6,844 nt of DNA. Origin: an uncultured Collinsella sp. GTDB lineage: Bacteria; Actinomycetota; Coriobacteriia; Coriobacteriales; Coriobacteriaceae. The notes beneath the pieces are model-generated. The model did no database searches and was not told where the DNA came from. It saw nothing but the letters and a program-made list of their open reading frames with translations. Location: NCBI GenBank assembly GCA_900552995.1, contig USBX01000046.1, forward strand, positions 1-6,844, given 5' to 3'. Within the stretch, counting starts at the first letter, position 1. Every line of letters begins with the position of its first letter. The position numbers and the translations under genes are program-made. Of this stretch, positions 1 to 6,795 are shown piece after piece.

Positions 1-55
1 GGCCAGGGCGCCGCTGACCGGTGGACGGCACCGAGCCGTCATCGAGATTGAAGAA
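1..55 (+). other. Unidentified 3' end of an upstream rightward transcription unit
   Basis: This stretch lies just before a rightward terminator, so it should be the end of a rightward gene or RNA whose body is outside the window. Read as protein, one frame runs from position 1 to a TGA at 49-51, five bases before the terminator stem. Another frame stops at a TGA at 15-17. The remaining frame stays open through the terminator and is unlikely. The visible peptide is too short to recognise. A 6-bp inverted repeat (GACGGC 24-29 and GCCGTC 35-40, 5-nt loop) may be RNA structure or chance. I assign no function. Confidence 0.3.
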
Positions 56-85
56 GGGGGAGGCCTCGCGGCCTCCCCCTTTTTT
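56..85 (+). terminator. Rho-independent terminator
   Basis: A perfect 10-bp stem (GGGGGAGGCC at 56-65 with GGCCTCCCCC at 70-79) closes a 4-nt TCGC loop and is followed at once by six T residues (80-85). The A/G-rich bases 51-55 can extend the stem by pairing with the T run. The T tract lies only on the right, so the terminator acts on rightward transcription. It separates the upstream unit from the acpS operon and implies that acpS needs its own promoter. Confidence 0.93.
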
Positions 86-99
86 GTATCTCGGGCAAT

Positions 100-129
100 T
101 TGTCTCACATAGTAGCTGTGTTTTATAAC
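100..129 (+). promoter_or_regulatory. Candidate upstream sigma-70-type promoter (P1)
   Basis: TTGTCT at 100-105 matches the -35 consensus TTGACA at 4 of 6 positions. TATAAC at 124-129 matches the -10 consensus TATAAT at 5 of 6. The spacer is 18 bp, within the usual 16-18 range. It sits in the only real non-coding gap of the window, just after the terminator. It was called by eye; no transcription start is known. Confidence 0.4.
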
Positions 130-135
130 CCTCGT

Positions 136-165
136 TTGTCGCATCTTCTGTGAACGGGCTACAAT
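136..165 (+). promoter_or_regulatory. Candidate downstream sigma-70-type promoter (P2)
   Basis: TTGTCG at 136-141 (4 of 6 to TTGACA) and TACAAT at 160-165 (5 of 6 to TATAAT) are separated by 18 bp. Initiation would fall near 171-173, giving a leader of about two dozen bases before the acpS start at 195, long enough to carry its ribosome binding site. It is the better-placed of two tandem candidates, and both could be used. Called by eye. Confidence 0.45.
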
Positions 166-184
166 AACTTAGTCTGTGCGATAT

Positions 185-192
185 GGAGGTGA
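185..192 (+). promoter_or_regulatory. Ribosome binding site that fixes the acpS start
   Basis: GGAGGTGA is a near-perfect anti-Shine-Dalgarno match. The GGAGG core ends 5 nt before the ATG at 195. An in-frame ATG at 183 overlaps this site, so the site cannot serve it, and 183 would also lie very close to the predicted transcription start. The start at 195 is therefore preferred. Confidence 0.85.
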
Positions 193-194
193 AC

Positions 195-734
195 ATGGCT
201 GAAGCTGGTATCGGCGTTGATATCGTCGAGATTTCCCGCATGAAATCAATTCTTGAAAAGACGCCGTCGTTTGCTCGGCGTGTGTTTACCGAAGAAGAGC
301 GTGCGTATTGTGATGCATCGTCGCGTCCCGCTGCTCACTATGCCAGCCGCTTTGCTTCGCGCGAGGCGGTACTTAAAGCTCTCGGCACGGGTTTTAGTCA
401 AGGCGTGGGTCGCAAGGATGTTTCGGTAACGCGTGATAAACTCGGCAAACCGAAGGCTCTGCTTTCTGGTCGTGCTCTCGAAATCGCCCAGGATTTGGGT
501 GTTGTCGAGGTCGCTCTTTCTATTACCCTTACGGGTGACTTGGCTGTCGCTAATGCCATTGCAATCACCGAGGATGCTCGACCTAAGCCTAAGGAAGAAA
601 AGGTGAGCAACAAGAAACGCGTTGCGCAGACATTTAAAGAGGCTCGCTCTGTTTTAGATGAGCTTGAGCAGCTGCAGAATTCAGCATTGACGGAGCACTT
701 GGGCGATGCTTCGCAAGATACGCTAGGAGCATAG
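195..734 (+). CDS. acpS: Holo-[acyl-carrier-protein] synthase with C-terminal extension
   Basis: AcpS transfers the 4'-phosphopantetheine arm of coenzyme A to the conserved serine of apo-ACP, activating it for fatty acid synthesis in the cytoplasm. In this 179-residue protein I see the N-terminal GVDIVEI motif (residues 7-13) with the Mg2+-binding Asp9, and FASREAVLKAL (53-63) with the second metal ligand Glu57. The Ser-His pair found late in many family members reads Thr-Leu here (ITLTGD, 110-115); as I recall it, the E. coli enzyme also departs from it in this way. The usual family length is about 120-130 residues. Residues from about 127 on are an extra charged tail, Lys/Glu-rich then helix-like and acidic, of unknown role. 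The start at 195 is set by the GGAGG site at 185-189. It is the first gene of the operon, and its TAG directly abuts the nnr ATG. The assignment is firm; the tail's role is unknown. Confidence 0.93.
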   Translation: MAEAGIGVDIVEISRMKSILEKTPSFARRVFTEEERAYCDASSRPAAHYASRFASREAVLKALGTGFSQGVGRKDVSVTRDKLGKPKALLSGRALEIAQDLGVVEVALSITLTGDLAVANAIAITEDARPKPKEEKVSNKKRVAQTFKEARSVLDELEQLQNSALTEHLGDASQDTLGA

Positions 735-2351
735 ATGAAACCGGTTTTGAGTACCGAAGAAGTCGTTCGTCTCGAGGATATCATCGAACGCGAAGGGACT
801 TCGAAGGCCGAGCTTATGGAGCTAGCGGGTGAGTTTGCCGCCAACGAGGTCTTGAAGCTCAATCCCGATCGGGTTCTCGTTCTGGTCGGTTTTGGTAATA
901 ATGGCGGCGACGGTTGGGTTGCCGCCGATATCTTGAGCCACAAGGGTGTGGACGTGGATATCGTTTCTCCGGTTGAGCCGGATGAGATTCCTGCTGCTCT
1001 GGCACGTCATGTTGCTCGTCGAACTGCCGGCCGCGATGTACACGTTTGCGTCGGCCCCTCGCGTGACGAACTCGAGGTTTTGATCGATAAGGCCGATGTT
1101 GTTGTCGATGCCATTTTTGGTACCGGTTTCCACGGGAATCTGCGTGCGCCGTTCTCCATCTGGATTCCCACGGTCAATGAATGCGCCGATTGTGTCGTAT
1201 CCATTGATGTCCCCTCGGGTCTGAATGCCGAGACGGGCGTTGTTGATGACGACTGCATTCGTGCCGAGCATACGGTGACGATGATTGCGCCCAAGATTGG
1301 TCTGTATAGCGCTGATGGTCCTGAGTATGCCGGCGATTTGATCTGCGGCAATCTTTACGACCGTCTTGACGAGGTCATCGATGATGTCGACCATGCCGCC
1401 GAGATTGTCGAGCCCGGTGACTTAGTTGATTACTTTGCTCCGCTACCATCGAATATCGATAAGTATTCCCGTGGCTCCGTGCTTATTGTCGCCGGATCAG
1501 CGCAATATCCTGGTGCTGCCATTATGGCGGCCAAGTCTGCAGCTCGCGCGGGTGCTGGTTACGTGGCAGTCGCGGCTCCTGACGCCTGCGCCAATCTCAT
1601 TCGCATGGCACTTCCTTCGATTCCGGTCTTTGCTATTCCGTCTGATTCCCGCGGCTCCTTTGGCGCCGCTGCGCGCATGACGGTGTGCGAGATCGCAAAG
1701 AAGTACAGCTGCGTGCTGTGCGGTCCCGGTATGACGACGTCTGCCGGCGCTATGCAGGTGGTTTCGGGCTTGCTCGAGCTTGATGTACCGCTAATTTTGG
1801 ACGCCGATGCACTCAACTGCCTTGCTAAGATTGCCATTGACGGTATTGATAGTAACCCCGAGATGTATCGTCGCGAGCAGCCGTTGGTTATGACGCCGCA
1901 CTATCGTGAGCTTTCGCGTCTGGTTGCCGGTGACGAGGTGAACGACCTTGGTACCGCGATTGCGGCCGCGCAGAAGGTTGTCTGGGCTGCAGGCTCCGAC
2001 AATCTGGTGGTCATTGCCAAGGGGCCGACGACGGCTATCTGTGGCGTTGAGCGTGTGCTGCTGCCGCTCTCGGGTCCGGCTTCTCTGGCAACTGCCGGTT
2101 CGGGTGATGTTCTCGCGGGTATTTTGGCCGGCACGCTTGCCACCATGCGCGACGAGATGGATCGTTGGGAGTTGCTGTATTCGTACGCCGTCGCACTTCA
2201 CAGCTACGCCGGTTTTGCCGCGGCGACGGAGTATGGTGAGAAGAGCGTCATCGCGACCGATCTTATCGACTTGATCGGTCCTGCCATGGAACTGGCGGCA
2301 AAGGGTGCGCTCGAAGATCTGGGAATCATGGACGAAGGGTCGGATGACTAA
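735..2351 (+). CDS. nnr: Bifunctional NAD(P)HX epimerase / ADP-dependent NAD(P)HX dehydratase
   Basis: This 538-residue protein repairs NADH and NADPH damaged by hydration. The N-terminal YjeF_N (NnrE) domain, about residues 1-220, interconverts R and S forms of NAD(P)HX. It shows GFGNNGGDG (52-60), DAIFGTG (125-131) and SIDVPSGLNAETG (156-168). The C-terminal carbohydrate-kinase-like NnrD domain, about 228-530, dehydrates the S form using ADP. It shows KYSRG (243-247), TPHYRE (387-392), DADALN (356-361) and the nucleotide-binding AGSGDVLAG (454-462). Length and domain order are those of the common bacterial fusion. The ATG follows the acpS stop with no gap, and AGGAG at 725-729 is the ribosome binding site. 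Its place after acpS and before alr is a well-known neighbourhood in Gram-positive bacteria. No broken motif is seen. Confidence 0.94.
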   Translation: MKPVLSTEEVVRLEDIIEREGTSKAELMELAGEFAANEVLKLNPDRVLVLVGFGNNGGDGWVAADILSHKGVDVDIVSPVEPDEIPAALARHVARRTAGRDVHVCVGPSRDELEVLIDKADVVVDAIFGTGFHGNLRAPFSIWIPTVNECADCVVSIDVPSGLNAETGVVDDDCIRAEHTVTMIAPKIGLYSADGPEYAGDLICGNLYDRLDEVIDDVDHAAEIVEPGDLVDYFAPLPSNIDKYSRGSVLIVAGSAQYPGAAIMAAKSAARAGAGYVAVAAPDACANLIRMALPSIPVFAIPSDSRGSFGAAARMTVCEIAKKYSCVLCGPGMTTSAGAMQVVSGLLELDVPLILDADALNCLAKIAIDGIDSNPEMYRREQPLVMTPHYRELSRLVAGDEVNDLGTAIAAAQKVVWAAGSDNLVVIAKGPTTAICGVERVLLPLSGPASLATAGSGDVLAGILAGTLATMRDEMDRWELLYSYAVALHSYAGFAAATEYGEKSVIATDLIDLIGPAMELAAKGALEDLGIMDEGSDD

Positions 2352-2353
2352 TC

Positions 2354-3499
2354 ATGAATAAAGCCGATTTGACGCGCTGGTCCTGGGTCGAGATCGACCG
2401 CGGGGCGCTCCGTCGCAACACGAGGGCCTATAAGAACTTGCTGAATCCGCGTCAGCGCCTGTGCTGCGTGGTCAAGGCCGATGCTTATGGTCATGGAGCT
2501 GTTGAGTGCGCCAAGATCATGTATTCGGCCGGTGCCGACATGTTTGCCGTGGCGACGGTTAACGAGGGCGTTGAGCTCCGACAGGGCGGGATTACGAAAC
2601 CCGTCCTCATCCTAAGCGAGCCGCCTATCGAGGCTATTCCGACGTTGCTCGAGTTTGATATCATGCCCTCGGTCTATACGTCTGACTTTGCTCTTGCGTA
2701 TGGCGAATGTGCCGTCGCGGCGGGCAAGGTGGGCAAGTATCATCTCGCCATCGAGACGGGCATGAACCGCATTGGCGTACATTACACGCAGGTGCTCGAC
2801 TTTGTCCGCGGTATTAATTTCCATCGCGGTATTCAGTGCGACGGCGTATTTACGCACTTCGCCACGGCCGATGAACCTTCGGGCTGGGACTACAAACTGC
2901 AGTGTCAGCGCTTTACCGAGGCCGTTCAGGCCATTAAGGACGCAGGTTTTGAATGCGGTATCGTACATTGTGCCAATACGCCGTCCTCGATGCTCGATTC
3001 TTCAATGCACTTTGACATGATTCGTGCCGGCATCGGTTTGTATGGTCTGCAGCCATGTGAGCTGAGTGGTCGTGTGATGCAGCTTGATCCCGTCATGAGC
3101 GTCCACGCGCGTGTGACGCGCGTGGCGCATCCCGCGATGGGCGAGGGCGTGGGCTACGGCTTTACCTACCGCGTCCCGCGCACGCGCGTTCAGATCTGCA
3201 CCCTTCCGATCGGTTATGCCGATGGCCTTTCGCGTACGCTTTCCAATCGTATGGACGTGCTGTATCGCGGCGAGCGTGTGCGTCAGGTGGGCAACATCTG
3301 CATGGACCAGTTTATGGTCGCCATTCAGTCCAACCCGGCGCATGAGATTCCCGAGGCCGAGTATGGTGACGAGATGATCATTGTCGGTCGCGATGGAGAT
3401 GCCGAGATTACCATGGACGAGATGGCGCGCCTACGCGGCACGATTAATTACGAGGTCGCTTGCGGCTTTGGCATGCGTCTCGACAAGGTCTACGTGTAG
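2354..3499 (+). CDS. alr: Alanine racemase (PLP-dependent)
   Basis: Alr interconverts L- and D-alanine, giving D-Ala for peptidoglycan. The 381-residue length is typical. The N-terminal barrel carries VVKADAYGHG (39-48) with the PLP lysine Lys41, and GMNRIG (136-141) with Arg139, which contacts the cofactor. The second catalytic base is Tyr268 in GVGYGF, and CMDQ (316-319) and the YEVACG segment near the C-terminus are also typical. One oddity is seen: the HLKxDTGM motif reads HLAIETGM (130-137), so Ala132 stands where many homologues have a carbamylated lysine. The ATG lies 2 nt after the nnr stop with only a distant purine stretch (GAAGGG, 2334-2339), so translation is probably coupled to nnr. 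No signal peptide is seen; the enzyme should be cytoplasmic. Family assignment is firm; exact substrate range is inferred. Confidence 0.95.
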   Translation: MNKADLTRWSWVEIDRGALRRNTRAYKNLLNPRQRLCCVVKADAYGHGAVECAKIMYSAGADMFAVATVNEGVELRQGGITKPVLILSEPPIEAIPTLLEFDIMPSVYTSDFALAYGECAVAAGKVGKYHLAIETGMNRIGVHYTQVLDFVRGINFHRGIQCDGVFTHFATADEPSGWDYKLQCQRFTEAVQAIKDAGFECGIVHCANTPSSMLDSSMHFDMIRAGIGLYGLQPCELSGRVMQLDPVMSVHARVTRVAHPAMGEGVGYGFTYRVPRTRVQICTLPIGYADGLSRTLSNRMDVLYRGERVRQVGNICMDQFMVAIQSNPAHEIPEAEYGDEMIIVGRDGDAEITMDEMARLRGTINYEVACGFGMRLDKVYV

Positions 3500-3502
3500 G
3501 AG
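3497..3502 (+). promoter_or_regulatory. Ribosome binding site deciding the uracil-DNA glycosylase start
   Basis: TAGGAG overlaps the alr stop codon and ends 5 nt before the ATG at 3508. A longer reading frame begins at 3460 inside alr but has no such site. Another ATG at 3517 is 14 nt away, which is too far. The start at 3508 is preferred. Confidence 0.75.
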
Positions 3503-3507
3503 CCGCT

Positions 3508-4128
3508 ATGGGCGTCATGCACATTCCCGGCCATAGCCATCAGGCGCCGCGTGAGGTCGCACTCGAGGAGATCGAGACCGTTCTGGGCGATTGTCACCTT
3601 TGCCAGCTTTACCAGTCGCGCCATAACATCGTGTTTGGCGTGGGAAACCCCCGCGCTCGCGTGATGTTTATTGGCGAGGCGCCGGGCCGCAATGAGGATT
3701 TGCAGGGCGAGCCCTTTGTGGGGGCGGCAGGCGAGGACCTCAACGGCATTTTGTCGCTGGCGGGGCTCAAACGCGAAGACGTCTACATTGCCAACGTGCT
3801 TAAGTGTCGCCCGCCGGGAAACCGCAATCCGCGTCCCGAGGAAGTGCTGGCTTGCTCGCCGTTTTTGCGTGAGCAGATTCGAAGCATCTGGCCCGATATT
3901 ATCGTGACGCTCGGCAACCCCGCGACGCACTTTGTGCTTAAGACCGAGATTGGCATTACTAAGCTGCGCGGCAGGTTCCACCAGATGGGGCATTTTGTAG
4001 TAATGCCCACTTTCCATCCGGCAGCGGCGCTACGCAATCCGGCGTGGCAGGAGCTGCTGGAGGAAGACTTTAAGATGCTGGGCGACTATCTGGAGCGACA
4101 TCCCGCGCCAGAGGACGCCTCGGAATAA
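3508..4128 (+). CDS. udg: Family 4 uracil-DNA glycosylase, [4Fe-4S] type
   Basis: This 206-residue enzyme should remove uracil from DNA arising by cytosine deamination or dUTP incorporation, starting base-excision repair. Visible signatures are the cluster cysteines Cys29, Cys32 (CxxC), Cys100 (KCRPPGNR) and Cys116, the uracil-pocket motif GEAPG (56-60), the stretch GEPFVGAAGEDL (67-78), and the late active-site motif HPAAALRNP (170-178). The spacing of the four cysteines is that of family 4 (thermophile-type, also common in actinobacteria) rather than the cysteine-free family 1 enzyme Ung. It lies 8 nt after alr and 12 nt before tsaE, and ends with two stop codons in a row (4126-4131). Its function is unrelated to either neighbour, so it is probably a passenger of the shared transcript. 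The last dozen residues are an acidic, Pro-containing tail. Confidence 0.92.
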   Translation: MGVMHIPGHSHQAPREVALEEIETVLGDCHLCQLYQSRHNIVFGVGNPRARVMFIGEAPGRNEDLQGEPFVGAAGEDLNGILSLAGLKREDVYIANVLKCRPPGNRNPRPEEVLACSPFLREQIRSIWPDIIVTLGNPATHFVLKTEIGITKLRGRFHQMGHFVVMPTFHPAAALRNPAWQELLEEDFKMLGDYLERHPAPEDASE

Positions 4129-4129
4129 T

Positions 4130-4135
4130 AAGGAG
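4130..4135 (+). promoter_or_regulatory. Ribosome binding site of tsaE
   Basis: AAGGAG, partly overlapping the second of two tandem stop codons that close the preceding gene, ends 5 nt before the ATG at 4141. The strong match and standard spacing support this start and independent loading of ribosomes on tsaE. Confidence 0.75.
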
Positions 4136-4140
4136 CATAT

Positions 4141-4647
4141 ATGTCCCTGGAGCGCCTGGGGGTAGGTACTTACAAAACGACTTGCGCTGCCGATACGGAG
4201 TACTTTGGTGAGCTAATTGCACCGTGCCTTGAGGACGGCGATGTGCTCATCCTGACCGGTGGCCTGGGAGTGGGTAAAACTCACTTTACCAAGGGCGTCT
4301 CGCGCGGGTTGGGCGATGGGCATATGGTTACGAGCCCTACGTTTGCGCTCATGGCCGTCCACGATCAAGGTCGTATTCCGCTGTTTCACTTTGATCTATA
4401 CCGCCTGGAGCATGCCTACGAGCTCGAGGATACGGGCATTTTCGATGTGCTGGGCTATGAGGGTGCTTGCCTGCTGGAATGGGGCGAACAATTCCAGGAC
4501 GAGCTGACGGATGAGTATCTTTCGGTGACGCTCAAGCGTGATGAGGGCGACAGTGATGTGCGAACGATAACGCTCGAGGCGCACGGTGACCGCGCAATGG
4601 AGCTTTCCCATTTGATTGATAAGGCTGTACAAGATGAGCTTGCATAA
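4141..4647 (+). CDS. tsaE: tRNA threonylcarbamoyladenosine biosynthesis ATPase TsaE
   Basis: TsaE is the small P-loop ATPase that binds the TsaB-TsaD pair and is needed for repeated cycles of t6A formation at position 37 of ANN-decoding tRNAs in bacteria. The 168-residue protein shows Walker A GGLGVGKT (40-47), SPTF (65-68), HFDLYRL (83-89) and LLEWGE (111-116), all family hallmarks in the expected order. Length is close to the usual 150-160 residues with a slightly longer C-terminal tail. It lies 12 nt after the glycosylase gene, and its last 14 bases overlap the start of the tsaB-rimI-tsaD gene, which suggests translational coupling of partners that meet in one complex. Nothing appears broken. 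Confidence 0.95.
   Translation: MSLERLGVGTYKTTCAADTEYFGELIAPCLEDGDVLILTGGLGVGKTHFTKGVSRGLGDGHMVTSPTFALMAVHDQGRIPLFHFDLYRLEHAYELEDTGIFDVLGYEGACLLEWGEQFQDELTDEYLSVTLKRDEGDSDVRTITLEAHGDRAMELSHLIDKAVQDELA
4621..4624 (+). promoter_or_regulatory. Weak ribosome binding site for the tsaB-rimI-tsaD gene
   Basis: AAGG inside the end of tsaE sits 9 nt before the ATG at 4634. A TTG at 4616 would extend the frame by six residues not expected in TsaB. ATG 4634 starts the protein just before the first beta strand (ALVVALDTS), as is normal for TsaB. Coupling to tsaE translation probably helps initiation. Confidence 0.5.
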
Positions 4648-6795
4648 CGACAACGCGCTGGTGGTGGCGCTCGATACCTCGACCGACATGCTTGCCTGCG
4701 CGGCAAGCTGGATTGATGCGCAGACGGGCGATACGAAGCTCGTGAGTGGCGACCACATGTGTCGCCGTCACGCCAACGTTGAGCTCGTGAATACTGTTGA
4801 TGGCGTGCTGGCTCAAGCCGGTCTGGATCACAGCGATGTTGGTTGCTACGTGGTCGGTCGCGGCCCGGGGTCGTTTACGGGTGTGCGCATCGGCATCTCC
4901 ACTGCCAAGGGCCTCGCGCGTGGTGCCAATGTTCCGCTGCTGGGCGTGTCGACGCTCGATGCTTGCGCCTGGACGGCATGGAAGGCTGGCGTGCGCGGCA
5001 AGCTTGGTGTTCTTGCCGACGCCATGCGCGGCGAGGTGTACCCGGCGCTGTATATGCTGGGGGACGAAGGCCCCGAGCGTCAGTTTGAGCGTGAGAGCGT
5101 GGTCAAGGCAGCCTTGGCGCTCGATGAGTGGCGCGAGGCCACCGACTGGGATCAAATTAGGCTGACGGGCGACGGCTTGGTACGTTACGGCAAGCTTTTG
5201 CGTGAGGAGGAGACCGCCCGCTGCGTGGAGCGCGACCTGTGGTGGCCTTCGGGCGAGGGCCTGCTCCTTGCGCATGCTGCGGGCGACGGCGATCCGGCCC
5301 GCGTCCTGCCGATTTACACGCGCCTTTCGGATGCCGAGGAAAACGAGCGCAAGCGTCTTGGCCTTTCCGAAAGTGCGCACAGCGAAATTACGGGCGTTGC
5401 TGATGAGCTCGCCGGTCGTCATCTGCAGTTCCGTCCCATGGGCGCGGCGGATGCCGAGAGCGCGAGCGCGCTGGAGGCCGCCTGCTTTGAAGGTGCCGGA
5501 CACGAGGCGTGGACGCCGGGCATGTTCCTGTCCGAACTAGGCGAGGACGTCGCTGCGCCGCGTAGTTGGTGGGTGGCACACGACGACGGCAAGCTGCTGG
5601 GCCTTGCCGGCGGTATGGTCGTGGACGGTGATGTGCAGATTCTGGATGTCGCCGTCGACCCGGCACATCGCCGTGAGGGCATTGCCCGCAAGCTGCTGTC
5701 GCACGTGAGCTATGATGCCCAGATGCTCGGCTGCACCACGGCTTCGCTCGAGGTCGAGGACGGCAACGAGGGAGCGATCGCGCTTTATAACGCTCTGGGC
5801 TTTACCGAGGCCGGCCGTCGCCGCGGCTACTATGGTGCCGGCAAGGACGCCATCGTCATGACGGCTCCGCTGCCCCTGGTGCTTCCGGTCGACAATGCTT
5901 CGCCCGAGCCGACGGCGGCAGAGCAGCGCGTATGGCCGCTGCCTGCGCCTGAGCGCTCCAAGGGGGAGCGTGCCGAAATTGAGCGCCGCCGCCTAGTGCT
6001 CGCTATCGAGAGTTCCTGCGACGAGACGGCCGTGGCGATTATCGATGTGGATGGCAATATGCTGGCCAATCAGGTGTCGACACAGATTGATTTTCACGCC
6101 CGCTTTGGCGGCGTGGTGCCCGAGATCGCCTCGCGCAAACACGTTGAGGTGATTGTGAGTGTCGTGGATGCGGCGCTCGAGGATGCCGCAGCATCGCTTG
6201 GTCTTGAGGGCGGAGCCATTGCCCCCAGCGAGCTTGCCGCCGTGGGCGTGACGCAAGGTCCGGGCCTGGTGGGCGCGCTCGTGGTGGGCGTCGCCTTTGC
6301 CAAGGGCTTTGCGTATGCTGCCGGCAAGCCGCTCGTGTGCGTCAATCATCTGGAGGGCCACCTGTTTGCCAACCTGTTGGCGCAGCCCGACCTCAAGCCA
6401 CCGTTTATCTTCACGCTTGTTTCGGGCGGGCACACCATGCTCGTGCACGTGAAGGCATGGGGTGACTACGAGGTACTTGGTGAGACACTCGACGATGCTG
6501 TGGGCGAGGCCTTCGACAAGGTAGCCAAGGCGCTGGGTCTGGGCTATCCCGGTGGCCCCATCATCTCCAAGCTTGCCGAGACGGGCGACCCCAAGGCGAT
6601 TGACTTCCCCCGTGCGCTTAACAGCAGGGGAGACTATCGTTTCTCGCTTTCGGGTCTTAAAACGGCCGTGACGCTCTACATTGAACAGGAGACCAAGGCC
6701 GGGCACACGATTCACCTGCCCGATCTGGCGGCTTCGTTTGAGGCAGCCGTCTTTGACGTTCAGTACAAGAAGGCCAAAAACGCCCTGCATGCCAC
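4634..6795 (+). CDS. tsaB-rimI-tsaD: TsaB-RimI-TsaD triple-domain fusion, 3' end missing
   Basis: One unbroken frame encodes three proteins usually separate; 721 genuine residues are present. Residues 1-240 are TsaB, the scaffold partner of TsaD, with GRGPGSFTGVRIG (75-87) and DAMRGEVY (129-136). Residues about 264-413 are a GNAT acetyltransferase of the RimI type (N-terminal acetylation of ribosomal protein S18), with the acetyl-CoA loop HRREGIA (345-351) and LYNALGF (384-390) followed by GRRRGYY. A Pro/Ala- and charge-rich linker spans 414-452. From 453 on is TsaD, which transfers the threonylcarbamoyl group to A37 of tRNA: ESSCDETA (459-466), metal ligands His572 and His576 in NHLEGH, SGGH (597-600), GYPGGP (637-642). 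TsaD is normally about 340 residues; some 70 C-terminal ones, including the last metal-binding Asp, are missing because genomic sequence stops at 6795. The apparent tail CLLYTSPSPRDTR and stop at 6836-6838 come from adapter. No credible internal start with a ribosome site precedes the RimI or TsaD parts, which argues for a true fusion. Confidence 0.9.

Noticed and set aside
183..194. Earlier ATG for acpS at 183
   Set aside because: The GGAGGTGA ribosome binding site at 185-192 lies inside that extension and serves the ATG at 195; the added residues (MEVN) are not family-like.
528..545. Apparent loss of the conserved Ser-His of AcpS (ITLTGD)
   Set aside because: The E. coli enzyme, as I recall its sequence, also has Thr-Leu-Thr-Asp in this region, so the change is within normal family variation.
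3460..3507. Earlier ATG for the uracil-DNA glycosylase at 3460
   Set aside because: It would overlap alr by 40 bases without a ribosome binding site, whereas TAGGAG sits 5 nt before the ATG at 3508.
4532..5503. Long open frame on the minus strand (323 codons) opposite tsaE and the TsaB part
   Set aside because: It lies wholly opposite genes with clear family motifs, its translation is rich in Arg, His and Ala without any recognisable motif, and such frames are expected opposite GC-rich genes.
5960..5998. Purine-rich AAGGGGGAG (5960-5968) as a ribosome site for a separate TsaD starting at the GTG at 5996
   Set aside because: The spacing of 27 nt is far too long and no stop codon separates the RimI part from the TsaD part.
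5993..6790. Long open frame on the minus strand (265 codons) opposite the TsaD part
   Set aside because: The plus strand encodes unmistakable TsaD motifs here; the antisense product has no recognisable features and no start signal that I can see.
195..6795. Drift toward GC-ending codons from left to right along the operon
   Set aside because: A hand count gave 15 of 30 GC-ending codons at the start of acpS and 20 of 30 at the start of the TsaD part; the samples are too small and the change too mild to suggest transfer.
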